A stretch of 64,000 bases of DNA from Actinomycetes bacterium (GTDB taxonomy: Bacteria; Actinomycetota; Acidimicrobiia; Acidimicrobiales; JAMCPL01). The notes under the pieces are model-generated. The model ran no database searches, was not told the origin of the DNA, and saw nothing but the letters and a program-made list of their open reading frames with translations. This document shows, in pieces, positions 8,867 through 16,541 of the stretch. The position numbers and the translations under genes are program-made. How positions within the stretch are numbered: position 1 is the first letter of the stretch; each line of letters begins with the position of its first letter. The stretch covers positions 51,617-115,616 of the forward strand of contig JAKAWR010000009.1 of the NCBI GenBank assembly GCA_021816935.1, written 5' to 3'.

Positions 8867-10042
8867 GTGGCCGGGCAGGCAGGTGGTAGGGCGACAGAAC
8901 GGAGCGCGTTGGTGACCGGCGGGAGCGGGGTGCTCGGGAGGGCGGTTGTGAGTCGCCTGCTCCGAGGAGGCTGGAAGGTGACGGTGGCCGACAGGATCCC
9001 TCCGCCGCCTGAGTGTGCCGGCGCCGGATTCGCCGAGTCGGACCTGGAGGAGTTGGCCAGGCGACCGGACGGCATGCGTGACCTTGTCCGGGGATCGACG
9101 CACGTCATCCACCTTGCTGCGAAGCTGCCGCAGCACCTGCTCACGGAGGCGGCCTATCGCTCGATGAACGTCGGTGTCACGGAGCAACTTGCCGTTGTGG
9201 CGGCCGGTGAAGGCGTGAGCCGGTTCGTTTTCGCGTCGACTATAGAGATGTACGGACCGCAGGCGGTGCCGAGGCCGCTGGAAGAGACTGCCGAGCGCCT
9301 TTTCACCGGGATCTACAGCCGGACCAAGTGGGAGTGCGAGCAGATCCTGACCGGGATATCGGCGGAAAGCGGGATGGAGGCGGTGTTCCTGCGGATGCCG
9401 CTGATCATGGGCCCGGGTTTCCGTAACGAAGGCACCGTGCTCCGGGCGTTCTCTTTCATGAGATGGGGCGTGCCGCTCCCGGTGCCGGCCCCTGACGCCC
9501 TGGTGGCCTTCGTGTCGGCACGCGATGTTGCGCAGGCTTTCGAGTTGGCGGCCACCGTTTCGGGGATCTCCGGGGAGGCCTTTAATATCGCCGCGTCCGA
9601 TAACCCGACGATGATGGAGCACATGAGACAGGTTGTGTCCGGCGTGGGTTCGCGCTCCAGGCCGTACCCGGTCTGGCGGCCGCTGATCTCGGCGGTCGTG
9701 GCTGCAAGCAGGTGGTCCGCCGGCAGGCCCGGCGCTACGTTGTTTGGTGCACCGGCCGAGCTCGTCCCCTTCATCTCGGTCGGAGGCGCGTACTCGATCG
9801 GGAAGGCAAGGAAGGTGCTCGGTTATGCCCCGCAGGACAGCTGCGCGGACTCGTGGATCAACACCTACAACTGGTGGCGCGGGTCCCGGCGCGAGACGGT
9901 CCGGTGGGCCGTCGAAAGGAAGAGATGGCGAAGCCCTATAGCCCGAGCCTGCGTAAGGTGCCGGTCCCGCGGGGTACGGCTTCTGCGGGCTTTCCTCGTT
10001 GATGATGCGAATGCCACGAAATCGGGTTGTCCGGACTCGTAG
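8867..10042 (+). CDS. NAD-dependent epimerase/dehydratase (extended SDR)
   Basis: About 391 aa from a GTG at 8867; the frame extends upstream into the divergent hydrolase but without homology. The nucleotide-binding motif is VTGGSGVLG near the start. HVIHLAAKLP follows. The catalytic region shows a Ser/Thr in FVFASTIEMYG and YSRTKWECE (Y-x3-K). It resembles NDP-sugar epimerases and 3-beta-HSD-like reductases. The last ~50 residues are Arg-rich and atypical. Only 27 nt separate its start from the oppositely oriented lipoprotein gene. Confidence 0.85.
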   Translation: MAGQAGGRATERSALVTGGSGVLGRAVVSRLLRGGWKVTVADRIPPPPECAGAGFAESDLEELARRPDGMRDLVRGSTHVIHLAAKLPQHLLTEAAYRSMNVGVTEQLAVVAAGEGVSRFVFASTIEMYGPQAVPRPLEETAERLFTGIYSRTKWECEQILTGISAESGMEAVFLRMPLIMGPGFRNEGTVLRAFSFMRWGVPLPVPAPDALVAFVSARDVAQAFELAATVSGISGEAFNIAASDNPTMMEHMRQVVSGVGSRSRPYPVWRPLISAVVAASRWSAGRPGATLFGAPAELVPFISVGGAYSIGKARKVLGYAPQDSCADSWINTYNWWRGSRRETVRWAVERKRWRSPIARACVRCRSRGVRLLRAFLVDDANATKSGCPDS

Positions 10043-10080
10043 CGTGGAATAGATCTTGCCGGCCGGGCGTTGTACCGGGT

Positions 10081-10287
10081 ATGGAGAGAAGCCCAGAACG
10101 ACGGGATACGACGATCGGGGCGACACCGTTCAACGGTTGGACGCGGCCAGCCCACCGGTTTCCGAAGGGCAGGATCTGCAAACACGGCGGTTGCAGGACG
10201 GTGCTGTCCATCTACAATCCGGACGACTATTGCTACCGGCACGACAGGCAGATCATGCCGCGAATGAGGGGCAAGAAGATCGCCTGA
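10081..10287 (+). CDS. Small Cys/His-rich protein, probable zinc ribbon
   Basis: 68 aa from the ATG at 10081. The C-terminal half reads ICKHGGCRTVLSIYNPDDY, then CYRHDRQIMPRMRGKK. This gives a C-x4-C...C-x2-H pattern suited to one zinc ion. I recognise similar short SIYNP/C-x-x-H proteins in actinobacteria but no function is known to me. It starts 38 nt after the epimerase stop. A basic tail suggests nucleic-acid binding (inference). Confidence 0.6.
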   Translation: MERSPERRDTTIGATPFNGWTRPAHRFPKGRICKHGGCRTVLSIYNPDDYCYRHDRQIMPRMRGKKIA

Positions 10288-10413
10288 CTCCGCGGTGTGC
10301 CCGGCGCACCGGCGGGAAATAGACGTGGCTAGCGGCCCGCGGGAGCCGCATGCGGCAGCGGGCGAGCCGGTTGCGAGAGGAAGCACTAGACTGCCCGGTG
10401 TGGTTGATCACTG

Positions 10414-11676
10414 ATGGCCGGCCCGATAGCGTGGGACGTAGCTGATCGCGTGTCGTCGTGGGCGGCCTCCGCTCGCCTATCGCGTCCCGGTCCGGACGGC
10501 GCGGACAGACCTATGAGCGTGGCGGAGCAGCAGGAATTGCAGGAGGTTTTCGAGCAGGCCTGCGCCGTGTCCGAGGATCTCGTAATCGCGGAGACCGGTC
10601 TGGTTCCGCAGCGGTCTGCACGCGACTCGCCGGGCGTTTTCATGGTTGTGGACCGGCAGCAGTGGTCGAGAAAGAACGTTGCCGCATTCCGCGGAGTCTT
10701 GGACGGTATTCTCGAAGACCGGGGAGACGGGGGAGACGGGGGCGTTGCTGAGGGGGACGAGGGGGGCGGAGGCGAGGAAGGCGAAGACCGGGGACATCGG
10801 GAGGTGAAGACGTCTGGCGCGAGAACGTCCGGTGAACGTTCGAGTGAAGGAAAGGCAATCTCCCAGGCAATGTCGTCGAAGTTCGCTCGACCCGCGCGTT
10901 GGATGGCCGGAGGCGAGTTGGGGCTGATGGTGGGCTGGCTGGCCAAGCGCGTACTCGGGCAGTACGACCTGTTCGATGGCGAGGGGTCGATCTATTTCGT
11001 CGCTCCGAATATTCTTTCCCTCCAGGCGAAGAACCGTTTCGATCAATACCCGTTCGCGCTGTGGATAGCGCTTCACGAGATGACCCACCGGTGCCAGTTC
11101 GAGGGGGTGCCGTGGATGAAGCCTTACCTGCTCTCGATTATTGACGACCTGTCGTCGCTGCTGGCGAAGCCGGATCCGGAGGTGATCCAGACCGTGGTCA
11201 AGAGGGCTGCTTCGCGCATGGCCTCCGGTAGGAGGATTGTCGAGGAGGGTGGCGTGGCGGCATTGATCGCAACCGAAGACCAGCTTGGTGCCCTGCGGCG
11301 CCTCCAGGCGGTGATGAGCCTGCTCGAGGGACACGCTGAAGCGGTGATGAACGATGCGGCGCACGGCATAGAGAAGGAGGCAGCGTCCTACTCGCGTACG
11401 CTGAAGGCGAGACGGAACAGCGCGGGCGCTCTGACCCGTTTCCTGCAGGAGATCTTCGGGATCAGAGCGAAGCTTCTCCAGTACGAGGAGGGTGCCCGGT
11501 TCGTTCGGGAGGTGCAGCAAGAGGGCGGCAGAGAGCTTCTGGCACGTGTTTGGGAATCTCCCGAGACCCTTCCCAGTCTCGACGAACTGAGGAATGCGCA
11601 GCAGTGGGTGGAACGGCTTCGCGCTCCAGCGCAGCTCGGCGTAGCTCATCGGGGCGGCTCAAACGGGGCAGGCTGA
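10414..11676 (+). CDS. Zinc-dependent metalloprotease, DUF2342 / F420-associated type
   Basis: 420 aa. The metal site is HEMTHRCQF with His221, Glu222 and His225. Flanking motifs WMAGGELGLMVGWLAKRVLGQ and LYFVAPNIL-like IYFVAPNIL are hallmarks of the actinobacterial 'zinc-dependent metalloprotease / coenzyme F420 biosynthesis-associated' family (DUF2342). A Gly/Glu-rich insertion at about residues 100-150 (nt 10710-10865) is not usual in the family and ends in a hairpin sequence related to the dispersed repeats. It precedes tilS by 13 nt, the order often seen in actinobacteria, so they are probably in one operon. Substrate unknown. Confidence 0.85.
   Translation: MAGPIAWDVADRVSSWAASARLSRPGPDGADRPMSVAEQQELQEVFEQACAVSEDLVIAETGLVPQRSARDSPGVFMVVDRQQWSRKNVAAFRGVLDGILEDRGDGGDGGVAEGDEGGGGEEGEDRGHREVKTSGARTSGERSSEGKAISQAMSSKFARPARWMAGGELGLMVGWLAKRVLGQYDLFDGEGSIYFVAPNILSLQAKNRFDQYPFALWIALHEMTHRCQFEGVPWMKPYLLSIIDDLSSLLAKPDPEVIQTVVKRAASRMASGRRIVEEGGVAALIATEDQLGALRRLQAVMSLLEGHAEAVMNDAAHGIEKEAASYSRTLKARRNSAGALTRFLQEIFGIRAKLLQYEEGARFVREVQQEGGRELLARVWESPETLPSLDELRNAQQWVERLRAPAQLGVAHRGGSNGAG
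10811..10850. repeat. Core hairpin element inside the metalloprotease gene
   Basis: GAACGTCCGGTGAACGTTC forms a short hairpin and is followed by GAGTGAAGGAAAGGCA. The same arrangement occurs at 51935-51979 and, with different stem bases, inside the MITE-like copy at 56149-56361. Here it is read in frame as part of the low-complexity insert of the protease. Confidence 0.45.
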
Positions 11677-11689
11677 GGTCCGTAGGGGC

Positions 11690-12625
11690 GTGTCGTCATC
11701 CCTGGCCGCCGGGGGCGATCTGCTCGGGCTGCTCTCGCGCTGCGATTTTCCTCCGCCGGGGAACCTTGTTACGTGCGCCGTGTCAGGCGGACCTGATTCA
11801 GTCGGCCTCCTTGCACTCGTACTCCGGGCGGGGTGCGAAGCCGTGGTCGTCCATGTCGACCACGGCCTGCGCCCAGGCTCCGCTGCGGACGGTGAGGTAG
11901 TCGGTGAGGTAGTTGCAAAGCTGGCGGCAATGGGCGGGAGGGTAGAGTTGAGGATCGTGAAGGTGGAGGTGGGACCCGGCCCGAACCTCGAGGCAAGGGC
12001 GAGGAGCGCTCGACTGGCCGCCTTGCCGTCTGGGGCCTGTACCGGCCATACCATGGACGACCAGGTCGAGACCGTTCTGATTCGCCTCATCAGGGGTGCG
12101 TCCCTCGACGGGCTTGCGGCGATGCGACGCGGCCCGCGGCATCCCATTCTTGGCCTGCGACGGTCCGAGATGCGGCTCGTTTGCAGGGAGCTCGACCTTC
12201 CCACCGTGACCGATCCGTCGAACAGCGATACCCGCTTCGTGCGGAATCGGGTGAGGCACGAGCTGATCCCGCTCTTGTGTGACATCGCCGGGCGTGATGT
12301 AGTGCCCGTCATCGCACGTCAGGCGGGGATCATGGCGGAGGAATCGGGGTTCCTGGAAGGCCTTGCCGAGGACGTCGATCCGACCGACGTTCACGTGCTG
12401 ACAAGCTCAGATCCGGTACTCGCACGGCGGGCCGTCAGGCGGTGGCTGCGCCAGGGCGAGGAAGGCTATCCGCCGGATTACTCTGGGGTGGAGCGGGTTC
12501 TTGCGGTGGCAGGAGGCTTTGCTGGAGCCACCGACGTTGCCCCGGGCGTTCATGTGCGGCGTTCGAGGGGGAAGCTGTACAAGGGCGCAGCGGGCGGTGC
12601 TGGAGGTCGCTGTGCGCCAGGATGA
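11690..12625 (+). CDS. tilS: tRNA(Ile)-lysidine synthase
   Basis: 311 aa, GTG start. TilS attaches lysine to C34 of the CAU-anticodon tRNA-Ile with ATP, changing it from Met to Ile decoding. The PP-loop SGGPDS is at 32-37. VDHGLRPGS and GHTMDDQVETVLIRLIRG follow as expected, then NSDTRFVRNRVRHELIP. Length suits the short actinobacterial form. It overlaps hpt by 14 nt. Confidence 0.95.
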   Translation: MSSSLAAGGDLLGLLSRCDFPPPGNLVTCAVSGGPDSVGLLALVLRAGCEAVVVHVDHGLRPGSAADGEVVGEVVAKLAAMGGRVELRIVKVEVGPGPNLEARARSARLAALPSGACTGHTMDDQVETVLIRLIRGASLDGLAAMRRGPRHPILGLRRSEMRLVCRELDLPTVTDPSNSDTRFVRNRVRHELIPLLCDIAGRDVVPVIARQAGIMAEESGFLEGLAEDVDPTDVHVLTSSDPVLARRAVRRWLRQGEEGYPPDYSGVERVLAVAGGFAGATDVAPGVHVRRSRGKLYKGAAGGAGGRCAPG

Positions 12626-13211
12626 GGACCTGCGCGGGGACGGAGACGGGTACCGCACGGAGGACTTGTTGCGGGCTTCGACCTTCGGCGGCGTGGGGCC
12701 GATCATCGTCCCGGCGGATGCTATAGCGCGGCGGGTGGAGGAACTGGCAGCCGACCTGACCAGAGATTACGACGGGCTTTGGCCTCTTTTCATCGGCGTG
12801 TTGAAGGGAGCTTTTGTCTTCCTGGCCGATCTTGCGCGGGAGGTGGCGATACCTCTCGAGATCGACACGATGGCCATCGCCTCGTACGGCTCGGCGATGT
12901 CGTCGAGCGGCGTTGTGAGGATCGTGAAGGACCTGGACACGGACCTGACGGGTCGCCATGTCGTGATAGTCGAGGACATCGTTGACAGCGGGCTGACGCT
13001 CTCGTACCTTCAGCGCAACCTCATGTCGAGGAACCCGGAGAGCCTGGAGGTGTGTACTCTCCTATTGAAGGAGGGCAGGCAGCGTTCCCCGCTGTATATC
13101 AAGTACGTGGGATTCCCCATCGGTCCCGATTTCGTGGTCGGCTACGGGCTGGACGTGGATCAGCGCTACCGGAACCTGCGTGATGTGCACCTGTATGAAG
13201 ACGGGCTGTGA
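12612..13211 (+). CDS. hpt: Hypoxanthine-guanine phosphoribosyltransferase
   Basis: 199 aa from a GTG at 12612 that overlaps the tilS stop. It salvages hypoxanthine and guanine to IMP and GMP. The PRPP loop reads VVIVEDIVDSGLTLSYL, and IGVLKGAFVFLADL and VGYGLDVDQRYRNL are further family signatures. In many actinobacteria ftsH comes next; here a MITE-like repeat and then folE follow. Confidence 0.94.
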   Translation: MRQDEDLRGDGDGYRTEDLLRASTFGGVGPIIVPADAIARRVEELAADLTRDYDGLWPLFIGVLKGAFVFLADLAREVAIPLEIDTMAIASYGSAMSSSGVVRIVKDLDTDLTGRHVVIVEDIVDSGLTLSYLQRNLMSRNPESLEVCTLLLKEGRQRSPLYIKYVGFPIGPDFVVGYGLDVDQRYRNLRDVHLYEDGL

Positions 13212-13303
13212 CGACCGGAATGGTGGGTGGCGGTGACGAGGATACCGGTGGAAGCGAGGTGGCACCTGGCTCGTACAGGGAGGTCCCTCAGGCAGAGGTG
13301 ATG

Positions 13304-13469
13304 TAGTGGTCCGTCCCCCAATTGGCTTGCTCCACTACGACGGCCAGCTTCACCCCTGGCCGTGTTCTTGTCCTCGTCGTACTCCCCGGTACGCCTACGT
13401 CCTCGTCCTTGCCACGATGCGAACCATGGCTTGCTGTGAGCGAAGCGCCAATGACGGAACGGACCACTC
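13304..13469. repeat. MITE-like repeat, copy B
   Basis: The ends are inverted repeats: left TAGTGGTCCGT...CCAATTGGC and right (reverse complement) GAGTGGTCCGTTCCGTCATTGGC. The interior, GACGGCCAG then CTGGCCGTGTTCTTG and TCCTCGTCGTACTCCCCGG, matches blocks of the copies at 39950 and (inverted) 56149. It fills the gap between hpt and folE and ends exactly one base before the folE GTG. Confidence 0.7.
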
Positions 13470-14048
13470 GTGAGCGTGGACAGGGAGCGGGCGGAGCGTG
13501 CAGTGGCGGACCTGCTGGATGCGATCGGCGAGGATCCGTCGAGAGAAGGGCTTCGGCGGACGCCCGCGCGGGTGGCGGCGATGTTCGCCGAGCTTGTCGC
13601 TGGTTACGACGAGGACCCTGCGGAGCACCTGGAAGTGTCCTTCGCCTCCGACCACGAAGAGATGGTCATGGTGAAGGACATTGCCTTCACGTCGCTCTGC
13701 GAGCACCACATTGTGCCCTTCATCGGCCGGGCGCACCTGGCGTACATCCCGGGGGAGGAGGGGCGGGTGACCGGTTTGTCCAAACTCGCCCGGCTGGTCG
13801 AAGGATATGCCAGGCGCCTGCAGGTCCAGGAAGAGCTCACCAGCCAGATCGCCAACGCCATGGAGAGGGTGCTCTCGCCGCGGGGGGTGTTGGTCGTCGT
13901 CGAGGCTGAGCACCTCTGCATGGCCATGCGCGGTGTCAGGAAAACGGGGACCCTCACGATCACATCGGCTGTCAGGGGCATTTTCCGTGATGATCCGCGG
14001 ACCCGGATCGAAGCGATGACTTTCGTCCAGGGACATCAGCAGGCTTGA
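13470..14048 (+). CDS. folE: GTP cyclohydrolase I
   Basis: 192 aa, GTG start at the very edge of the repeat. It converts GTP to dihydroneopterin triphosphate, the first step of folate synthesis. Zinc-binding and catalytic residues are seen in [10 protein letters not shown] and [31 protein letters not shown] is the family signature. Full length. Its stop overlaps the folP TTG start, so translation is probably coupled. Because the repeat abuts the start, expression must depend on a promoter in or before the repeat. Confidence 0.96.
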   Translation: MSVDRERAERAVADLLDAIGEDPSREGLRRTPARVAAMFAELVAGYDEDPAEHLEVSFASDHEEMVMVKDIAFTSLCEHHIVPFIGRAHLAYIPGEEGRVTGLSKLARLVEGYARRLQVQEELTSQIANAMERVLSPRGVLVVVEAEHLCMAMRGVRKTGTLTITSAVRGIFRDDPRTRIEAMTFVQGHQQA

Positions 14049-14875
14049 CCCAAGACACCCCGGCGGGTATGCGCCTGGTGATGGGAATCCTCAACGTGAC
14101 GCCCGACTCCTTTTACGACGGCGGTGCGTATCTGGACACGGACGCCGCCGTCGAGCGGGGCCTGGAGATGCTGGAGGAGGGAGCCGACATCATCGACGTG
14201 GGCGGCGAGTCGACGAGGCCGGGTGCTATGCCCGTCAGCGAGGCCAAGGAGATCTCCCGGGTGGTGCCGGTCGTGGAAAAGCTTGCAGGTCGCGTAACCG
14301 TATCGATCGACACCCGGAAGGCGGCTGTGGCGCAAAGGGCGATCGAGGCGGGGGCCACTATCATCAACGATGTCTCCGCCTCCCTGTACCCGATTGCAGC
14401 GGACCTGGGCGTTGCCTGGGTGGCCATGCACATGAAGGGAGAACCGCGCACGATGCAGCAGGCGCCCGAGTACGCCGACGTGGTCCGGGAAGTCGACGAC
14501 TTCCTGTGCGAAAGGGCCCGGTTGGCGGAAGCCGCAGGGGTGGGCGAGGTGTGGGTGGATCCGGGCATCGGTTTCGGCAAGACATTCGATCACAACCTGG
14601 AACTGTTGCGAGCTATTCCGACTCTCGTATCCCACGGTCGGCCGGTAGTAATCGGCGTGAGCAGGAAGAGCTTTCTCGGGCGCATTTCTGCTCCGACCAG
14701 CATGGATGACCTCTCGCCGGGCGAACGCCTGGACGGGTCGATCGCGACCGCCATCTGGGCTCTTATGAGTGGGGCGTCTGTGGTGCGTGTTCACGACGTC
14801 CGGGCGACGAAGCAGGCCCTCGGCCTGATCGAGGCCTGCGCGAGCACCGGATCCCCGTTGCAGGCGCAGATGTAG
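14045..14875 (+). CDS. folP: Dihydropteroate synthase
   Basis: 276 aa, TTG start overlapping the folE stop (TTGA). It joins pABA to the pterin pyrophosphate and is the sulfonamide target. Signatures: [28 protein letters not shown], and [20 protein letters not shown] supplies the conserved Lys/Arg pocket. Typical length. It lies in the fol cluster between folE and a phosphatase-fold gene. Confidence 0.96.
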   Translation: MTQDTPAGMRLVMGILNVTPDSFYDGGAYLDTDAAVERGLEMLEEGADIIDVGGESTRPGAMPVSEAKEISRVVPVVEKLAGRVTVSIDTRKAAVAQRAIEAGATIINDVSASLYPIAADLGVAWVAMHMKGEPRTMQQAPEYADVVREVDDFLCERARLAEAAGVGEVWVDPGIGFGKTFDHNLELLRAIPTLVSHGRPVVIGVSRKSFLGRISAPTSMDDLSPGERLDGSIATAIWALMSGASVVRVHDVRATKQALGLIEACASTGSPLQAQM

Positions 14876-14894
14876 ACTGTACGGGCATGAAGGG

Positions 14895-15443
14895 ATGCTG
14901 TTGACGACTCTGAGAGGCAAGTGGGCAGAAGGGATCACACCGAAGCACTTTGCATGGATCGTCACGGACCGGTTGGCGATCAGCGAGCGTCCCGGCGGCA
15001 GCGGAGCCAGTCACAGGAGGGTTCGCCGCACCGAGGAGATCCAGTGGTTGAAACGCCAGGGCTTCACCCGGGTGGTGTCGCTGCTCCACTCCCCCCACAA
15101 CCTTGCCGCATACGAGGAGGCGGGCATCGAATTCGCGCACCTGCCCCTGCCCACCGGTGCAGACCTGGCAGCTTCCCTCCAGGATCTGTACGGGCACCTG
15201 GACGCCTGGTTCGCAAAGGGCGAGAGGGTACTGGTTCACGCGGACGTCTTGAACGAGGAGCTGATCTCGCTTGTCGGGGGCTACCTGCTGTGGATCGGTG
15301 CCGTCGCGCCAGGCGCCCGGGTCGTGGTCATCCTGGAGCAGCTGACCAAACGCAACCTCGGGTTCGACGGGAGGCGCATTCTTAACGTGGCAGAGGAAAC
15401 GGTCAGCCGGAGAGGGCACGGCAGGCCGGAAGCGGTACCGTGA
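14895..15443 (+). CDS. Dual-specificity-phosphatase-fold protein lacking the catalytic Cys
   Basis: 182 aa. The order WLKRQGFTRVVSLLHS, HLPLPTGADLAASLQDLYG and then VLVHADVLNEELI follows the layout of dual-specificity phosphatases. Where HCxxGxxRS/T is expected the protein has HADVLNEEL, so the nucleophilic Cys and the phosphate-loop Arg are missing. It is therefore probably a pseudophosphatase or ligand-binding protein. It starts 20 nt after folP and its stop overlaps the folB start, so it is embedded in the folate operon. A role in folate metabolism is an inference from position only. Confidence 0.6.
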   Translation: MLLTTLRGKWAEGITPKHFAWIVTDRLAISERPGGSGASHRRVRRTEEIQWLKRQGFTRVVSLLHSPHNLAAYEEAGIEFAHLPLPTGADLAASLQDLYGHLDAWFAKGERVLVHADVLNEELISLVGGYLLWIGAVAPGARVVVILEQLTKRNLGFDGRRILNVAEETVSRRGHGRPEAVP

Positions 15444-15796
15444 GCGTCAAGATCCTGGTCGAGGGGATCAGGTTGCTCGCCCGCCACGGGGTGACCGTCG
15501 AGGAGCGGTCACGGGTGCAGCCTTTCGAGATAGATCTCGTGCTTGAACTTGCCGGGGACAGAGCGGCAACGACTGACGACCTGAGCGATACGGTTGACTA
15601 CGGTGAGGCCGTCGGGCTTGCCGTTGAGGTAGTTGAGGGGACAGAGCATCAGCTCGTGGAGTCACTGGCCCGGTCCATCCAGGTTCGGCTTATGGAGCGG
15701 TTTGCCGGCCGGCTCGAAAGCGCGCGCGTCACGGTAAGGAAACTAAAGCCTCCGGTTCCGTTCCACGTGAGAAGCGTGGGAGTCACGGTGGAGTAA
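15440..15796 (+). CDS. folB: Dihydroneopterin aldolase
   Basis: 118 aa, GTG start. It makes 6-hydroxymethyl-dihydropterin from dihydroneopterin. GIRLLARHGVTVEERSR supplies the substrate-binding segment, DTVDYGEAVGLAVEVVEG the conserved Tyr, and the C-terminal Lys lies in VRKLKPPVP. Full length, between the phosphatase-like gene and folK. Confidence 0.94.
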   Translation: MSVKILVEGIRLLARHGVTVEERSRVQPFEIDLVLELAGDRAATTDDLSDTVDYGEAVGLAVEVVEGTEHQLVESLARSIQVRLMERFAGRLESARVTVRKLKPPVPFHVRSVGVTVE

Positions 15797-15801
15797 GCGT
15801 C

Positions 15802-16329
15802 TTGCAGGCCCGAGAGCGACAGGTTGGCGGGCGGCGCGACGTTTTCCTTTCGCTCGGGTCGAATCTTGGCGATCGGGAGTGCCACCTGAGATCCGCGGTG
15901 GCGGCGCTGCCGGATGTCGAAGCGGTTTCAGCGATTTACGAGACCTCTCCCGTGGGCGGGCCAGGAGGCCAGGGGCCGTACCTCAACATGGTCGTGAAGC
16001 TGAGGACAGCGCTCCCGCCCCAGAGGCTGCTGGCCTTGTGCCGGGAGCTGGAGGAGGCAGCGGGCCGGGTCAGGGCCGAACGCAACGGACCCCGAACCCT
16101 CGACGTCGATATCCTCCTCATCGGGTCGGAGGCCATTGATACCGCGGACCTGGTCGTTCCACATCCCCGGATGCTGCAAAGGAGGTTCGTTCTCGTTCCA
16201 CTGCAGGAGTTGGCCCCGGCGCTCGTCTCCGGAGAGGCGGTCCGCCAAGCTGCAGGCCAGGTGTGGCTGTGGGCTCGGTCGGCCGAGGCAGGGGCCGAGG
16301 TAGACGTGGCGAAACCATCCTGGGAGTGA
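15802..16329 (+). CDS. folK: 6-hydroxymethyl-dihydropterin pyrophosphokinase
   Basis: 175 aa, TTG start, 5 nt after folB. It pyrophosphorylates hydroxymethyl-dihydropterin, giving the FolP substrate. LGSNLGDRECHLRSAV and RTLDVDILLIG are diagnostic, with PHPRMLQRRFVLVPL after them. The tail beyond about residue 150 is poorly conserved. It is the last gene of the fol cluster. Confidence 0.94.
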   Translation: MQARERQVGGRRDVFLSLGSNLGDRECHLRSAVAALPDVEAVSAIYETSPVGGPGGQGPYLNMVVKLRTALPPQRLLALCRELEEAAGRVRAERNGPRTLDVDILLIGSEAIDTADLVVPHPRMLQRRFVLVPLQELAPALVSGEAVRQAAGQVWLWARSAEAGAEVDVAKPSWE

Positions 16330-16541
16330 GGGAGTGGCTGATCCGGACCGGCTGGGAGCGGCCGGCTGGGGAAAGTAGCGGCCGGGCCGGTGGCCGGTGG
16401 CCTGCGGGAACTGGCCGGGTGGGGATAACCGTGGTATGCTTGATAGAAGAAGCCGGGGGTAGCCCGGCTTGCCGGCAGTTGAGACCGCTGCCGTGATGAC
16501 CTGACGCGACCGGTACCCTGACAGGGCTGGAGCGCAGAAAG
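16330..16541. promoter_or_regulatory. Gap before the pan genes with a hairpin
   Basis: 212 nt. AGCCGGG (16451-16457) and CCCGGCT (16463-16469) form a 7-bp hairpin with a 5-nt loop. Just before it TATGCT (16435-16440) could be a -10 box, but no clear -35 lies 17 nt upstream. The segment may separate the fol and pan operons; no terminator T-run is present. Confidence 0.35.

Noticed and set aside
8840..10126. 5' extension of the GH39-like gene to a 946-aa protein
   Set aside because: The signal peptide begins at 8839 and the upstream part is antisense to the epimerase.
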